Shown: positions 1-10,000 of the stretch, piece by piece
Numbering within the stretch: the first letter of the stretch is position 1
Layout of the letters: every line of letters starts with the position of its first letter
Assembly: GCF_002251855.1 (NCBI RefSeq)
Contig: NZ_NOXW01000020.1
Location: forward strand, 558,001-622,000
Source of the DNA: Rhodoferax sp. TH121
GTDB taxonomy: Bacteria; Pseudomonadota; Gammaproteobacteria; Burkholderiales; Burkholderiaceae_C
DNA length: 64,000 nucleotides
Direction of reading: 5' to 3'
Program-made: the position numbers and the translations under genes
Notes under the pieces: model-generated
Databases searched by the model: none
What the model saw: only the letters and a program-made list of their open reading frames with translations
Told to the model about the DNA's origin: nothing

Positions 1-114
1 AAGGGATACGCCTACGGCGCCAGCCACAAAGGCCCCGTGGCACTGACATTTGGCATGATGGATGACGAGGCCCGGGCCTACCTGCAAAGCTCCCCAGCGG
101 CGGTGACACCGTGA
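1..114 (+). CDS. 3' end of an unidentified gene
   Basis: An open frame runs in from the window edge in phase with base 1 and stops with TGA at 112-114; the 37 residues end SSPAAVTP. The family is not recognisable from such a short tail. The stop overlaps the GTG start of the next gene by four bases (GTGA), so the two are probably translationally coupled and co-transcribed. Confidence 0.6.
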   Translation, partial: KGYAYGASHKGPVALTFGMMDDEARAYLQSSPAAVTP

Positions 115-1226
115 GCGCCAGCGTGGAGCAGGTCGACTGTGTGGTTGTGGGGGCAGGCGTGGTGGGGCTGGCTGTGGCCCGTGCGCTGGCGCAGGCGGGG
201 CGCGAGGTGTTGGTGCTGGAGGCATGTGATGCCTTTGGCACCCAGACCAGTGCACGCAACAGCGAGGTCATCCACGCCGGTATTTACTACCCCGCGGGTT
301 CTCTGAAGGCGCAACTGTGCGTGCGTGGCAAACAACTGCTGTACGACTACTGTGCGGAGCGTGGCCTGCCGCACCAGCGCTGTGGCAAATTCATTGTGGC
401 CACCGATGCCGCCCAGGTGGCGCAGCTGCGGGGCATTCAGGCCAAAGCGGCGGCCAATGGGGTGCAGGACCTGGTGCTGCTGGACGCGGCCCAGGCCCGT
501 GCCGCTGAACCCCAGCTGCAGTGCCTAGCGGCCCTGCATTCCCCCTCTACCGGTATTGTCGACAGCCATGCGCTCATGCTGGCGCTGCTGGGCGACCTGG
601 AGCGTGCAGGCGGTGTTTTGGCACTAAATTCGCCTCTGGCCAGCGCCAATATTGCGCAAAAAGCTATCGATTTGATAGCGGAAGACGGCACCCGGCTGCG
701 TGCTCGCACGGTGGTCAACGCAGCGGGTCTGCAAGCCCCGGCGCTGGCGGCGCGCTTTGCCGGGCTGACCCCGCAGCACGTGCCGCAGGCGCACTTTGCC
801 AAGGGCAATTACTTCACCTTGGCCGGGCGCAGCCCGTTCTCGCGCCTGATTTATCCGGTGCCCGAAACCTCGGGGCTGGGAGTACACCTGACCATTGACC
901 TGGGTGGCCAAGCGCGCTTTGGCCCCGACGTGCAGTGGGTCGATGACCCACAGGACCTGGCAGTGGACCCGGCGCGTGGCAACGCCTTTTATGCGGAGGT
1001 GCGCAAGTACTGGCCGGCACTGCCAGACCATGCTTTGCTGCCCGCCTACGCGGGCATGCGCCCCAAGATCGTTGGCCCAGGCCAAGCGGCTGCGGACTTC
1101 GTGATCCAAGGCCCCGCGGTACACGGCGTGCCCGGGCTGGTGAATTTGTTCGGCATTGAATCGCCGGGCTTGACCAGTGCCCTGGCCATCGCGGAATATG
1201 TGCAAACCTTGTTGGCGTCGCAATGA
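111..1226 (+). CDS. FAD-dependent oxidoreductase, LhgO/L2HGDH-like
   Basis: This 371-residue flavoprotein has an N-terminal Rossmann dinucleotide-binding motif ([16 protein letters not shown], about residues 12-27) and the [14 protein letters not shown] segment typical of the DAO-fold L-2-hydroxyglutarate dehydrogenase/oxidase family. The C-terminal [17 protein letters not shown] is the usual second FAD-contact region. It probably oxidises a 2-hydroxy acid or related substrate and passes electrons to oxygen or quinone; the exact substrate cannot be read from sequence. The start is GTG at 111, overlapping the upstream stop. Bases about 651-682 carry a copy of a dispersed repeat that adds an [13 protein letters not shown] stretch to the protein. 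Confidence 0.8.
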   Translation: MSASVEQVDCVVVGAGVVGLAVARALAQAGREVLVLEACDAFGTQTSARNSEVIHAGIYYPAGSLKAQLCVRGKQLLYDYCAERGLPHQRCGKFIVATDAAQVAQLRGIQAKAAANGVQDLVLLDAAQARAAEPQLQCLAALHSPSTGIVDSHALMLALLGDLERAGGVLALNSPLASANIAQKAIDLIAEDGTRLRARTVVNAAGLQAPALAARFAGLTPQHVPQAHFAKGNYFTLAGRSPFSRLIYPVPETSGLGVHLTIDLGGQARFGPDVQWVDDPQDLAVDPARGNAFYAEVRKYWPALPDHALLPAYAGMRPKIVGPGQAAADFVIQGPAVHGVPGLVNLFGIESPGLTSALAIAEYVQTLLASQ

Positions 1227-1258
1227 CGGCATGGAACTTTTTGTTGGAAGGAATGATG

Positions 1259-2125
1259 ATGGCTTTGTTGAAAAGAACAGCTTGGATGTGGACGCTGGGT
1301 GTGCTTGCCGTGGCGGGCTTGGCCGGGTGCGCGGCGGGGCCCGAAGTCCAAGGGCCGCTGCGCAAGGAAACCTTGCAGCTGCTGACCCAAAAAATGGAAC
1401 TGCTCACCGTGAATGCGGGCCAGCCAGGCAAGGTGCTGCAGCGCACTGCGGTGACCGGCTTGCCTGCGGGTGAGAGCGTGGTGGGCATGGACTACCGCAT
1501 TGCCAAGGGCGTGCTGTATGTGCTGAGCAGTGCAGGGCGGCTGTATACGTTGGATGTGCCCACGGGCGTGCTCAAACCGGTCGGCACCGGTGCAGGTGCT
1601 GCGCTGCAGGGGCAAGCCTTTGGCGTGGACTTCAACCCCGTGGCGGACCGTGTGCGGGTGGTCAGCAACACCGGCCAGAATATTCGTCTGCACCCCGATA
1701 CTGGCGCCATGGCGGCTACCGACCCGGCACCAGCCTACGCCACGGGTGACGCACGTGCGGGTACCAAACCCGAGTTGGTGGCCGCGGGCTACACCTACAA
1801 CAAGACCGACGAGAAGCTCACCACCAATTTCGCCATTGATCGCAATGGCGGCTACCTGGTGACCCAGGGCTCGCGCGAAGGCGTGCAGCCCGTGGTGTCT
1901 TTCAACACCGGCTTGCTGTTCAGTGTGGGGCCTTTGGGCATTGCGGACATGGTGGACGCCAATATGGACATCGCTGATGTCACCGGCGCAGCGTTTGCGA
2001 CCGTGACGACCCAATCGCAGTCTGCCTCGCGCCTCTACAGCCTGGACCTTGCAAGTGGCAAAGCCACGCTGCTGGGCACGGTGGGCGACGGGAGCCGCGT
2101 GATCGGGCTCGCGGTGGAACCCTGA
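1259..2125 (+). CDS. DUF4394-like lipoprotein
   Basis: The predicted protein begins with a short basic segment, a hydrophobic stretch and a lipobox (AGLAGC), so it should be an outer- or inner-membrane lipoprotein. The mature part has repeated segments that bind a value to a label, such as LYTLDVPTGVLKPVG and LYSLDLASGKATLLG, together with GVDFNPVADRVRVVSNTGQNIRLHPDTG-type text, as in the DUF4394 beta-propeller-like family. Its function is unknown. Three ATGs stand in a row at 1253, 1256 and 1259; GGAAGG at 1246-1251 is best spaced for the last one. The tail lies 51 bases from the convergent pyrD stop. Confidence 0.75.
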   Translation: MALLKRTAWMWTLGVLAVAGLAGCAAGPEVQGPLRKETLQLLTQKMELLTVNAGQPGKVLQRTAVTGLPAGESVVGMDYRIAKGVLYVLSSAGRLYTLDVPTGVLKPVGTGAGAALQGQAFGVDFNPVADRVRVVSNTGQNIRLHPDTGAMAATDPAPAYATGDARAGTKPELVAAGYTYNKTDEKLTTNFAIDRNGGYLVTQGSREGVQPVVSFNTGLLFSVGPLGIADMVDANMDIADVTGAAFATVTTQSQSASRLYSLDLASGKATLLGTVGDGSRVIGLAVEP

Positions 2126-2176
2126 TTTGCTACGAAATAAGGAGCTGCTCGCGCAGTGTTTGCGAGGGATAGAGCC

Positions 2177-3256
2177 TTATATCTTCATGTTCTTGATCGC
2201 CAGGGCTGCATCCTTCACAAGTGCTGGGCCCTGGTAAATCAGGCCGGTGTAGATCTGTACTACGTCCGCCCCCGCGTGGATCTTGCTCACCGCGTCGGCC
2301 GCGCTCATGATGCCGCCCACGCCGATGATGGGGAAATCCTTGCCTAGCGCGGCACGCAGCTGGCGAATTACCGCATTGCTTTTTTCCAGCACCGGGGCGC
2401 CCGACAGGCCGCCCGTTTCCTCGGCATGCGGCATGCCTTGGACGGCCTCGCGTGACAGGGTGGTGTTGGTGCCTATTACGCCCCAAGCGTTGTTGACTTG
2501 GCCGTTGCTGTCGGTGCCATAGCGCTTGAGCGTGGCAGCAATCACGGCCACCTGGTCGGCTTCCAGATCTGGGGCGATTTTCAGGAAGATAGGTTTGCGT
2601 TGGCCGTGCTTCTGGGCCAGCTGTTCGCGGCGTTCGGCAATCGCGCCCAGCAGCGCGTCCAGCGCCTCGTCGCTCTGCAGGCTGCGCAGGTTCTTGGTGT
2701 TGGGGCTGGAGATGTTGACGGTGATGTAGTCCGCATGCGGGTACACGCCGTCTAGGCAGATCAGGTAGTCGTCCGTGGCTTTCTCGATGGGCGTGGCGGC
2801 GTTCTTGCCGATGTTCAGGCCCAGCAGCAGCGACGGGTTTTTGCTCTGGCGCAAGGCAGACTGCTGCACGTTCGCAATGAAAGCGTCCAGCCCGCCGTTG
2901 TTAAAGCCCAGGCGGTTGATGAGCGCGTTGGCTGCGGGCAGGCGGAACATGCGGGGCTTGGGGTTGCCCGGTTGGGCCAGCGGGGTGACGGTGCCCACTT
3001 CCACAAAACCAAAGCCCATGGCGCCCAGGCCATCGATGCAGCGGGCGTTTTTGTCCAGCCCGGCGGCCATGCCCACGCGGTTGGGAAACTTCAGGCCCGC
3101 CAAGGTAATGGGGTCATTCACGCAGCCATTGCAGTACGCCAGCTTGAGCGGGTTCCCTTGGGTAGCTGCCAGGCCCGCCATGGTGATGTCGTGGGCGACC
3201 TCGGGGTCCAGATTGAACAAAACGCTGCGGGCGAGGGCGTAGGGCACCAGAGACAT
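2177..3256 (-). CDS. pyrD: dihydroorotate dehydrogenase (quinone), class 2
   Basis: PyrD oxidises dihydroorotate to orotate in pyrimidine synthesis and passes electrons to the quinone pool at the inner membrane. The 359 residues match the class 2 enzyme in length. Visible signatures are the N-terminal membrane-associating helix ([17 protein letters not shown]), GMAAGLDKN, the NRLGFNNGG segment, [14 protein letters not shown] (which contains the class 2 catalytic Ser region), and the phosphate-binding [16 protein letters not shown] near the end. The ATG at 3254-3256 is the natural family start. It is divergent from rpiA, only 45 bases away. Confidence 0.95.
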   Translation of the reverse strand: MSLVPYALARSVLFNLDPEVAHDITMAGLAATQGNPLKLAYCNGCVNDPITLAGLKFPNRVGMAAGLDKNARCIDGLGAMGFGFVEVGTVTPLAQPGNPKPRMFRLPAANALINRLGFNNGGLDAFIANVQQSALRQSKNPSLLLGLNIGKNAATPIEKATDDYLICLDGVYPHADYITVNISSPNTKNLRSLQSDEALDALLGAIAERREQLAQKHGQRKPIFLKIAPDLEADQVAVIAATLKRYGTDSNGQVNNAWGVIGTNTTLSREAVQGMPHAEETGGLSGAPVLEKSNAVIRQLRAALGKDFPIIGVGGIMSAADAVSKIHAGADVVQIYTGLIYQGPALVKDAALAIKNMKI

Positions 3257-3301
3257 CGGATAATTCCTGCTTTCAGATTTCAACTCCCCGGATTGTCCCC
3301 C

Positions 3302-4000
3302 ATGAGCACACCTACATCCCCCACCGTGTTGACCCAAGATGAACTCAAAACCCTGGTGGGCCAGGCCGCGCTGCAGTATGTGGTGCCCGGCGAGATTGTG
3401 GGCGTGGGCACCGGCTCCACCGTCAACAAGTTCATCGACGCGCTGGCCAGCATGAAAGACCAGATCAAGGGCGCCGTTTCCAGCTCCGTGGCCAGCACCG
3501 AACGCCTGCAGGCACTGGGCATCAAGGTGTTTGACAGCAATGCCGTGGACAAGTTGTCGGTCTATATCGATGGCGCGGACGAGATCGATGGCGCGGGCAA
3601 TATGGTGAAGGGTGGTGGCGCGGCGCTGACGCGCGAAAAAATTGTGGCGGCACAGAGTGCCAAGTTTGTCTGCATTGCCGACGAATCCAAGTTGGTGCAG
3701 ACGCTGGGCAAGTTCCCGCTGCCCGTGGAAGTCATCCCCATGGCCACGCAGCGCGTCATCGCCCAGTTTGCGGCCAAGGGCGGCGTGGGCAAGGTGCGCC
3801 AAAAGGATGGCAAGCCGTTGGTGACCGACAACGGCCAGTGGATTGTGGACGTGACGGGCCTGCAGATTACCGACCCGCTGGCCTTTGAGGCCGAAGTGAG
3901 CCAGTGGCCCGGTGTGGTGACCGTGGGCGTGTTCGCCTACCAGCGCGCCCAGGTCTGCCTGCTGGGCACTGCCGGCGGTGTCAAGACGCTGACCTTCTAA
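3302..4000 (+). CDS. rpiA: ribose-5-phosphate isomerase A
   Basis: RpiA interconverts ribose 5-phosphate and ribulose 5-phosphate in the pentose phosphate pathway. The 232 residues have the family length and all the hallmark loops: [13 protein letters not shown] (phosphate loop), [35 protein letters not shown] (catalytic Asp and Glu), and ESKLV...PLPVEVIP. It starts at ATG 3302, immediately after the short divergent region shared with pyrD. The TRIC-type gene follows 26 bases after its stop. Confidence 0.95.
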   Translation: MSTPTSPTVLTQDELKTLVGQAALQYVVPGEIVGVGTGSTVNKFIDALASMKDQIKGAVSSSVASTERLQALGIKVFDSNAVDKLSVYIDGADEIDGAGNMVKGGGAALTREKIVAAQSAKFVCIADESKLVQTLGKFPLPVEVIPMATQRVIAQFAAKGGVGKVRQKDGKPLVTDNGQWIVDVTGLQITDPLAFEAEVSQWPGVVTVGVFAYQRAQVCLLGTAGGVKTLTF

Positions 4001-4026
4001 ATACCTGTCAGCAAGGAGGGCAGGGC

Positions 4027-4689
4027 ATGGCCGTCAATCATCTGGCCGAGGTGCTGACCCTCTCCAACACCCATATCGCCATTGAGGCGGCGGCTACGGT
4101 GGCTTTTGCATTGTCCGGCCTGATCGAAGCGGCGCGCAAGCGGCTCGATGCGGTCGGTGTGTGCATGGTGGCCGGGCTCACGGCCTTTGGCGGCGGCACA
4201 CTGCGCGATGTGTTGCTGGACCGGCGTCCCTTCTTCTGGGTAGAGCATGCCAACTGGTTGTGGGCGCTGCTGGCCCTGTGTGTAGCGGCCATGCTGTTTT
4301 TGCGCGCCCGCCACTTCGAGCCGACCGAACGCGCCATGCAATGGCCCGATGCCTTGGGGCTGGGCTTGTTCACCGCGGGTGGCACCCACATCGCGTTGGA
4401 GATGGGCATGCCCGCCATCGTCGCCGTGCTCATGGGTATGGTGACAGCCGTGCTTGGCGGTGTCATGCGCGACGTGGTCTGCAATGAGATTCCGCGTGCC
4501 TTCCGCGACCATCAGCCGTATGCAGTGTGTTCGTTTGCCGGGGGCTGGGTGATGGTGGCAGCCTACGCACTGACTTGGCCGCTGTGGCTCGCTACGCTGG
4601 CCGCGGCAGGCACTGCAACGGTGTTTCGCCTGTTGGCGCTGTTGCGTGGCTGGAGCTTGCCGGAGTGGCGCTCCGGCGTCGGTCGCTGA
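4027..4689 (+). CDS. trimeric intracellular cation (TRIC) channel family membrane protein
   Basis: A 220-residue hydrophobic protein with two internally related halves, each carrying a glycine-rich GGGTLRDV or GGVMRDVV motif (about residues 55-62 and 140-147). This is the signature of the UPF0126/TRIC-type family (E. coli YadS-like). About seven membrane segments are expected. Prokaryotic TRIC homologues have been described as homotrimeric potassium-permeable channels; the role here is inferred from the family only. The start ATG at 4027 is preceded by AAGGAGGGCAGGGC, a strong ribosome-binding site. It converges on ribE with no gap. Confidence 0.85.
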   Translation: MAVNHLAEVLTLSNTHIAIEAAATVAFALSGLIEAARKRLDAVGVCMVAGLTAFGGGTLRDVLLDRRPFFWVEHANWLWALLALCVAAMLFLRARHFEPTERAMQWPDALGLGLFTAGGTHIALEMGMPAIVAVLMGMVTAVLGGVMRDVVCNEIPRAFRDHQPYAVCSFAGGWVMVAAYALTWPLWLATLAAAGTATVFRLLALLRGWSLPEWRSGVGR

Positions 4690-5319
4690 TCAGCCCTGGG
4701 CGGCAGGCGCCGTCATCATGCGCTCCACATAACGCGCAATCAGATCAATCTCCAGATTCACCTTTTTGCCCACGGCCAGCGTGTGCAGCGCCGTGTTCTG
4801 CACGGTGTGCGGAATCAGGTTGATGCTGACCTCGCAACCACCAGTCACATCGGCAATGCGGTTCACCGTCAGGCTTACGCCGTTGATGGTGATGGAGCCT
4901 TTGTAAGCCAGGTACTTGCCCAACGCCACCGGCGCCAGCACCCGCAGCGCCCAGCTTTCGCCCACCTGGGCAAAGTGGCTGACGGTGCCGATGCCATCCA
5001 CGTGGCCGGACACCAAGTGGCCGCCCAGCCGGTCGTGCGCGCGCAGGGCTTTTTCGAGATTGATGGCCCCTAGAGTGTCCAGACCGGCGGTCTTGTCTAG
5101 CGATTCGGCTGAGATGTCGATGGTGAATTGGTTTTGGGCCACATCGAAGGTGGTCACCGTCATGCAGGCGCCATTGAGCGCAATGCTGTCGCCCAAGCCC
5201 ACATCGTCCAGGTAGCCGGCGGGCGTCTGGATGGTGAGGCGCTTGCCATGGGTTGCGGAGTCGCCCAGAGCCTGGACGTCGGAAATGCGGCCTACGCCGG
5301 TAATGATGCCTGTGAACAT
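4690..5319 (-). CDS. ribE: riboflavin synthase alpha chain
   Basis: Riboflavin synthase dismutates two molecules of 6,7-dimethyl-8-ribityllumazine. The 209-residue protein starts with the family signature MFTGII and shows the expected internal duplication: an N-terminal barrel with GACMTV and a C-terminal barrel with NGVSLTV, separated by GGHLVSGHVDG. It lies 55 bases downstream of ribD on the same strand, so the two riboflavin genes are probably co-transcribed. No FMN riboswitch was seen ahead of ribD. Confidence 0.95.
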   Translation of the reverse strand: MFTGIITGVGRISDVQALGDSATHGKRLTIQTPAGYLDDVGLGDSIALNGACMTVTTFDVAQNQFTIDISAESLDKTAGLDTLGAINLEKALRAHDRLGGHLVSGHVDGIGTVSHFAQVGESWALRVLAPVALGKYLAYKGSITINGVSLTVNRIADVTGGCEVSINLIPHTVQNTALHTLAVGKKVNLEIDLIARYVERMMTAPAAQG

Positions 5320-5374
5320 AGGCAGGATTTTCGCAGGGAAAGGGCAGGGCGCTGGTCGCCACCGTGGCAAAACC

Positions 5375-6553
5375 CTAAAAGGCGTCTCGCCCCTGCACGC
5401 GCGCGACGATGCGCAGATCCGGCCCAATCATCTGGGTAGATTTGAAATCAAGCGCGACGCCCTGCGCCAGTTCGGTGAGTGGGCCTATGTTGAACATGCC
5501 CGAACCCTGGCCCAGCAGCTTCGGTGCGAGGTACACCACGAATTCATCCACCAGGCCTTCGCGCAACAGCGAGCCGTTGAGTTTGAAGCCCGCTTCCACG
5601 TGCAGCTCGTTGATCTCACGCTGGCCCAAGTCCTTGAGCATCGCGGCCAAGTCCACCTTGCCGGTAGCTTGGCCCTCGGCGTCGTGGCCGGGCAAGTAAA
5701 TCACCTGGGCGCCGCATGCCTCCAGCGCCGCTTGTTTGGCATCATTTCGGGCTGCAGCATAGATAAATACTGCGCGACCAGCTATAAAAAAAGGAGCGTC
5801 TGGCGGTGTTTGCAGGTCGCTGTCAACCACCACCAAATGTGGCTGGCGCGGTGTATCTACCAGGCGCACATCTAGCCGGGGCTTGTCTGCCAAGACGGTA
5901 CCAATGCCGGTCAAGATGGCACAAGACCGCGCGCGCCAGGCATGACCATCCGCGCGCGCTTCGGCAGACGTGATCCATTGGCTGGCGCCATTGTCCAGTG
6001 CAGTCGTGCCATCCAGAGAGGCCGCAACCTTGAGGCGCACCCAAGGTGTCTTGCGCACCATGCGGCTGAAGAAGCCGATGTTGAGTTCACGCGAGGCAAT
6101 GGCCAGCGGATCCGCGGGGTCCAAAACCTCCACCGCAACCCCCGCAGCCCGCAACCTGGCAAAGCCCTGGCCCGCTACTAGCGGGTTGGGGTCCAGGTTG
6201 GTAGCCACCACCTTCTTGATACCTGCAGCAACTAGCGCATCGCAGCAAGGGCCGGTGCGGCCATGGTGGGAGCAGGGCTCCAGGGTGACGTAGGCCGTCG
6301 CCCCTTGTACTGGATGGCCTTGTGCCGCGGCATCACGCAGCGCCATGACTTCGGCATGTGGGCCACCAGCACGTTGGGTGTGGCCTTGGCCCAAAAGTAC
6401 GCCATCTGCATTGGTGAGAAGGCAGCCTACACGGGGATTTGGGTTTGAAACGTGGAGGGCAGCTGCAGCGCTGCGCAATGCGGCGGAAATCAAATGAGAA
6501 CTTGCGTTGACTGAACTTGGTGCCTCAGAGGCTATGGGGCGCACGGAGGGCAA
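5375..6553 (-). CDS. ribD: bifunctional riboflavin deaminase/reductase
   Basis: RibD carries out the second and third steps of riboflavin synthesis. The N-terminal deaminase domain has zinc ligands HAEV (about residue 66) and PCSHHGRTGPCC; the C-terminal reductase domain begins near RKTPWVRLKVAASLDG and ends with GSLLREGLVDEF...LGQG. The frame opens with TTG at 6553 and has no ATG before the deaminase domain, so TTG or a nearby GTG must serve as the start. A dispersed-repeat copy (about 5779-5815) lies inside the gene and encodes part of an APFFIAGRAVFIYAA stretch. Confidence 0.9.
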   Translation of the reverse strand: MPSVRPIASEAPSSVNASSHLISAALRSAAAALHVSNPNPRVGCLLTNADGVLLGQGHTQRAGGPHAEVMALRDAAAQGHPVQGATAYVTLEPCSHHGRTGPCCDALVAAGIKKVVATNLDPNPLVAGQGFARLRAAGVAVEVLDPADPLAIASRELNIGFFSRMVRKTPWVRLKVAASLDGTTALDNGASQWITSAEARADGHAWRARSCAILTGIGTVLADKPRLDVRLVDTPRQPHLVVVDSDLQTPPDAPFFIAGRAVFIYAAARNDAKQAALEACGAQVIYLPGHDAEGQATGKVDLAAMLKDLGQREINELHVEAGFKLNGSLLREGLVDEFVVYLAPKLLGQGSGMFNIGPLTELAQGVALDFKSTQMIGPDLRIVARVQGRDAF

Positions 6554-6572
6554 TGATCAATTTCATTGAAGT

Positions 6573-7061
6573 TCAGCGCCAGCATTCCGCTACTTGGGCT
6601 GCGGTTGCCGCGCCGCCATATCCGGTTACGCCGCGAACACCTGCCTGGGTAATGGACAGACCGCCACAAACATCGTTTTCCATCGCTCGCCCTGCCATGG
6701 GGCGCATGATCAATGTAAATGTTGTGGCGTTCGCCGCGCTGGCATTGGCTCCCGTATCGCCAATGTCATAAATTTGAACTCCGTCCGCCGGTGCTCGGCG
6801 AAATCCCGCTGGCATCACAGCCCACACGGTATTTGCATTGGCTCGGTCAACGCTGTAATTGTCATTGGCCGCATAGAAGCGCTGCATGTACTGTGCAGCT
6901 TGCATGAGCTGCGCACGTGCGGCTGCGCGGTGACCACGCTGGACATATGTCTGGTAGGAGGGGAGTGCGACCGCAACCAAGATGCCAATGATGGCTACCA
7001 CGATCATTAGCTCAATCAAGGTGAAGCCAACTACGGAATGTCGCTTGCTTGGGCGCGCCAT
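6573..7061 (-). CDS. pilE: type IV pilin-like protein PilE
   Basis: A 162-residue type IV pilin with a short basic leader followed by the type III signal G|FTLIELMIVVAIIGILVAVALP, where prepilin peptidase PilD cleaves before Phe and Glu5 is present. The hydrophobic helix is followed by a globular domain with two C-terminal cysteines (DVCGG and AECW) that would close the D-loop. As last gene of the minor-pilin operon, directly after pilY1, it matches the PilE that follows pilY1 in many beta- and gammaproteobacteria. ATG 7061 was chosen for its upstream GAGA; an in-frame ATG lies at 7079. Confidence 0.85.
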   Translation of the reverse strand: MARPSKRHSVVGFTLIELMIVVAIIGILVAVALPSYQTYVQRGHRAAARAQLMQAAQYMQRFYAANDNYSVDRANANTVWAVMPAGFRRAPADGVQIYDIGDTGANASAANATTFTLIMRPMAGRAMENDVCGGLSITQAGVRGVTGYGGAATAAQVAECWR

Positions 7062-7097
7062 GAAAATTTCTCGTGTCATATCTGTTGAATCTTGGCT

Positions 7098-10000
7098 TTA
7101 GTTGTTGGTCCGCAGGAAAAGCTGTCGCCAAGACCGATTGAGTGTGGTTCCTTCACATACCACGGAAGGGTTCGCCGTGCGGTAGGCAGGGAGCGCGCAA
7201 CATTCAGACTGGTGAGCCGCTGCGTATGCCGCACTGGTCAAACAAGTGCCACAAGTCTCCGGGTGGGCAGCTGCGTAAGTTGGATTGTTCTGACAGGTTG
7301 GAGAGCACTCTGAAGGATGTGCCGCTGCATATGTTGGACTATTCTGGCAGGTTTCGGTGGGAGGATCGCCAGCCCGGAACGTAGTTCCACCTGAGGAGCT
7401 TTGAGCATTACGCAGTCCTGTGTCCAAATTGGAGCTGTCAAGCAGCGTCAAAATCACGTCGCGACCGTCCGCCAAGGTCGTGTAGCCACAAATATCTTGC
7501 GCATCAGAAGAGTTGATTTGTCCGTCATTGTTGGTGTCCAAGGTTCCACCAACCCGGCATATCCCCGTGAGCGGATCAATGACCAAATTCAAACCATTGC
7601 TCTTGGACGCCTTGCAGCTGGTCGCACTTGCATCAGGCGTAACCGTATCAATTTTCACGACTTTGAGGATCTGCTCAACGGGATCGATGACCCGCTGCCC
7701 TGGGCGTTGGGGCAAATTGAATTCGATTTTCCAACCGCGCCGCGTGTTCCAGTCGATGGAAGTCACTCCGTTGACATAACTAGGGATGACATAAGACGAG
7801 CTTGCGGTCGGGTTTTGCAAGGTCTGTGTCACCGGTTCAAGCGAAGAGTCACTAATCGTATCAGCTCCACTGGAGCCGAAGGGCTTGCGATCCCACAGGC
7901 CAAAAGCTGCTTGGTTCACACTGGGTACGGCGGTGTCCCCAGCCTCAAAAAGCTTGCCTGTTGCAACCGTCACCATATAACTGGGTGAGTAACTTGGTTG
8001 GTCCGTACGTTCCATTACAGCAGGTTGGGCGGTGATCGGCATGCGAACGCCTCCACTTTCGGCCGTAAACAGAGCTACGCCGCCATTGCCCAATCCCCAG
8101 CTTGCGGGACTGCTGCTGCTCAGGTCAAATTTCCACAACCGTCCTTTCAGGTCGCCCGCATAAGCTCCAATAATTTGCTTGTTGGCATTCAATACCAAAC
8201 GAACGCCACCGAGCCCATTACCCGTAGTCGCATCTGTATCTATGCGTCTCAATAGTCGGCCAGTAGCTGTCTCTACGATGAACAGGCTAGCTTTTCCGGA
8301 TGCACTGTCATAGCCGTTGCCGAACACTGAAACCCAGTCTCCTCCAACGGTGGTTCCGTTCTGTACGGGCGACAGCACGTGCCCCAATTCAGAGAAAGAG
8401 GTACTTGTGTTTCCAGGCATGACGGGGAAAGCGGGGTCAGGATTAATTTCCCACAAAACTGATTTGTTATTCATGCTTGTCAAATCACTGACGTTTAAAG
8501 CATAAACCGCTTTGGCACCCGCACCGGTAGTCCCCACAATCAGGTTTTTCCAACCCAAGGAAGAACCAGAAGATGTCAGGTTGGGCGTCGTTACATAGGC
8601 ATCAACTTCTGTGATGGGGCCATCAACAGTAAAGGTGTGTGCATAGGCGTAACCCGATGTGCTCAGGGCTTCAAGCTTGCCCAGTACGGAACGCGGCATG
8701 AATGCCACCAGTTCACGTCCAGGTGCATTTGCGGCATAGCCCTCAGCAAATGCGTGGAGCATGCCGTCGTTCGCACCCACAAACAATGCACCCTCCGTGC
8801 GTGCAGCTTTGCTAGCCATGTAGGTGGCGAATGAGCCTTGCCCCGGTGTACCGCTTGGTAATAGGTTGTACTCGGGATAGGTGTTGTTCTTGATAAACGC
8901 AGGTGTCGAGTTGACGATGTCACCCAAGATCGCCTGGCGTTTGCGCAAGGAGGTACCTTCATTGGAACGATCGCCACGCAGGAAATTAATGACGTCATTG
9001 GACACCGCGCTGGCCATTTGCATGTTGGCGTTGCTACCTTTGAGGTTATGTGTCGCGTTGTTCACATTAGTTGGGTTGAATGCAACAGCTTGGGTTGCAG
9101 CATTTACCCACACCAGTATGTTTCTGTCGGCGTAAGACGCAGGAAAAGTCGTTACTCCGGTGGGCTGACCATTGCCATCAGTCGCAATGACTTGCCATAC
9201 CCTGGCCTGGGTTGCAACGTTCACCATCTCCAAGTTACCCCACCAAGAGCCGCTGGTGAAATAGGGCACAAATTTCTGAGTCCCGGTTGTGAGCGTTACC
9301 GCCGAAGCCGCCACACCCGCTTGCGAGAATTCCTGTCCGGCAATACTGCCGATTACGTTGCCCAAGTCGGTGGCGAATTGCGCAGCATTATTGACCTTCA
9401 GAAACTCACCACCGCCGTTGTGCGCCGCGTGTCGCATGTCATCGATGGTGGTGGGCTCATTGGCAACAGGCGCTGTCCAATTCAAAGCGCCTTGTTTCGC
9501 TTGAGCCACGGCTGCTTCGGTCATCCTGCCAGAGGCCCCAAAGCTCACCATATAGGATGTCATGTTTTGCCAAAAAGGGGGCGCACTGGGACCACCTGCT
9601 CCATAGTCGTCGGGCAGGTCCGGCCGCAAGTCAGAGACCCAGTATTTCAGCGCCACATCTGCCAAGGTATTGCTTGTTCCTCCGGTGCCGTTGGTATTGT
9701 CGGATTTGCCAATACTTCTTGCATCAGCTGCACTTCCAGGGGTGTATTTGTAGGTTTGTGTGGGTGTTGCAGTAGCATGGGTAAGCAAGGGGCCATTCTG
9801 GCCATCAACATTTCCCACGTTCGGCCTTGCCTGAACGCCACTCAGGCCATCGTTGTAAAAGCCGTCTGTAATCATCAATGTGAAAGAGCGTCGGCAAGAG
9901 AGATGGCTGGTCGCGGTTTCCCCCGCAGGCGGTGCACTAGGGTTTGCTCCCCAAGGACCGGAGTTTGCAGTACTGCTGTAGTAGATGCCTGCACGATTGA

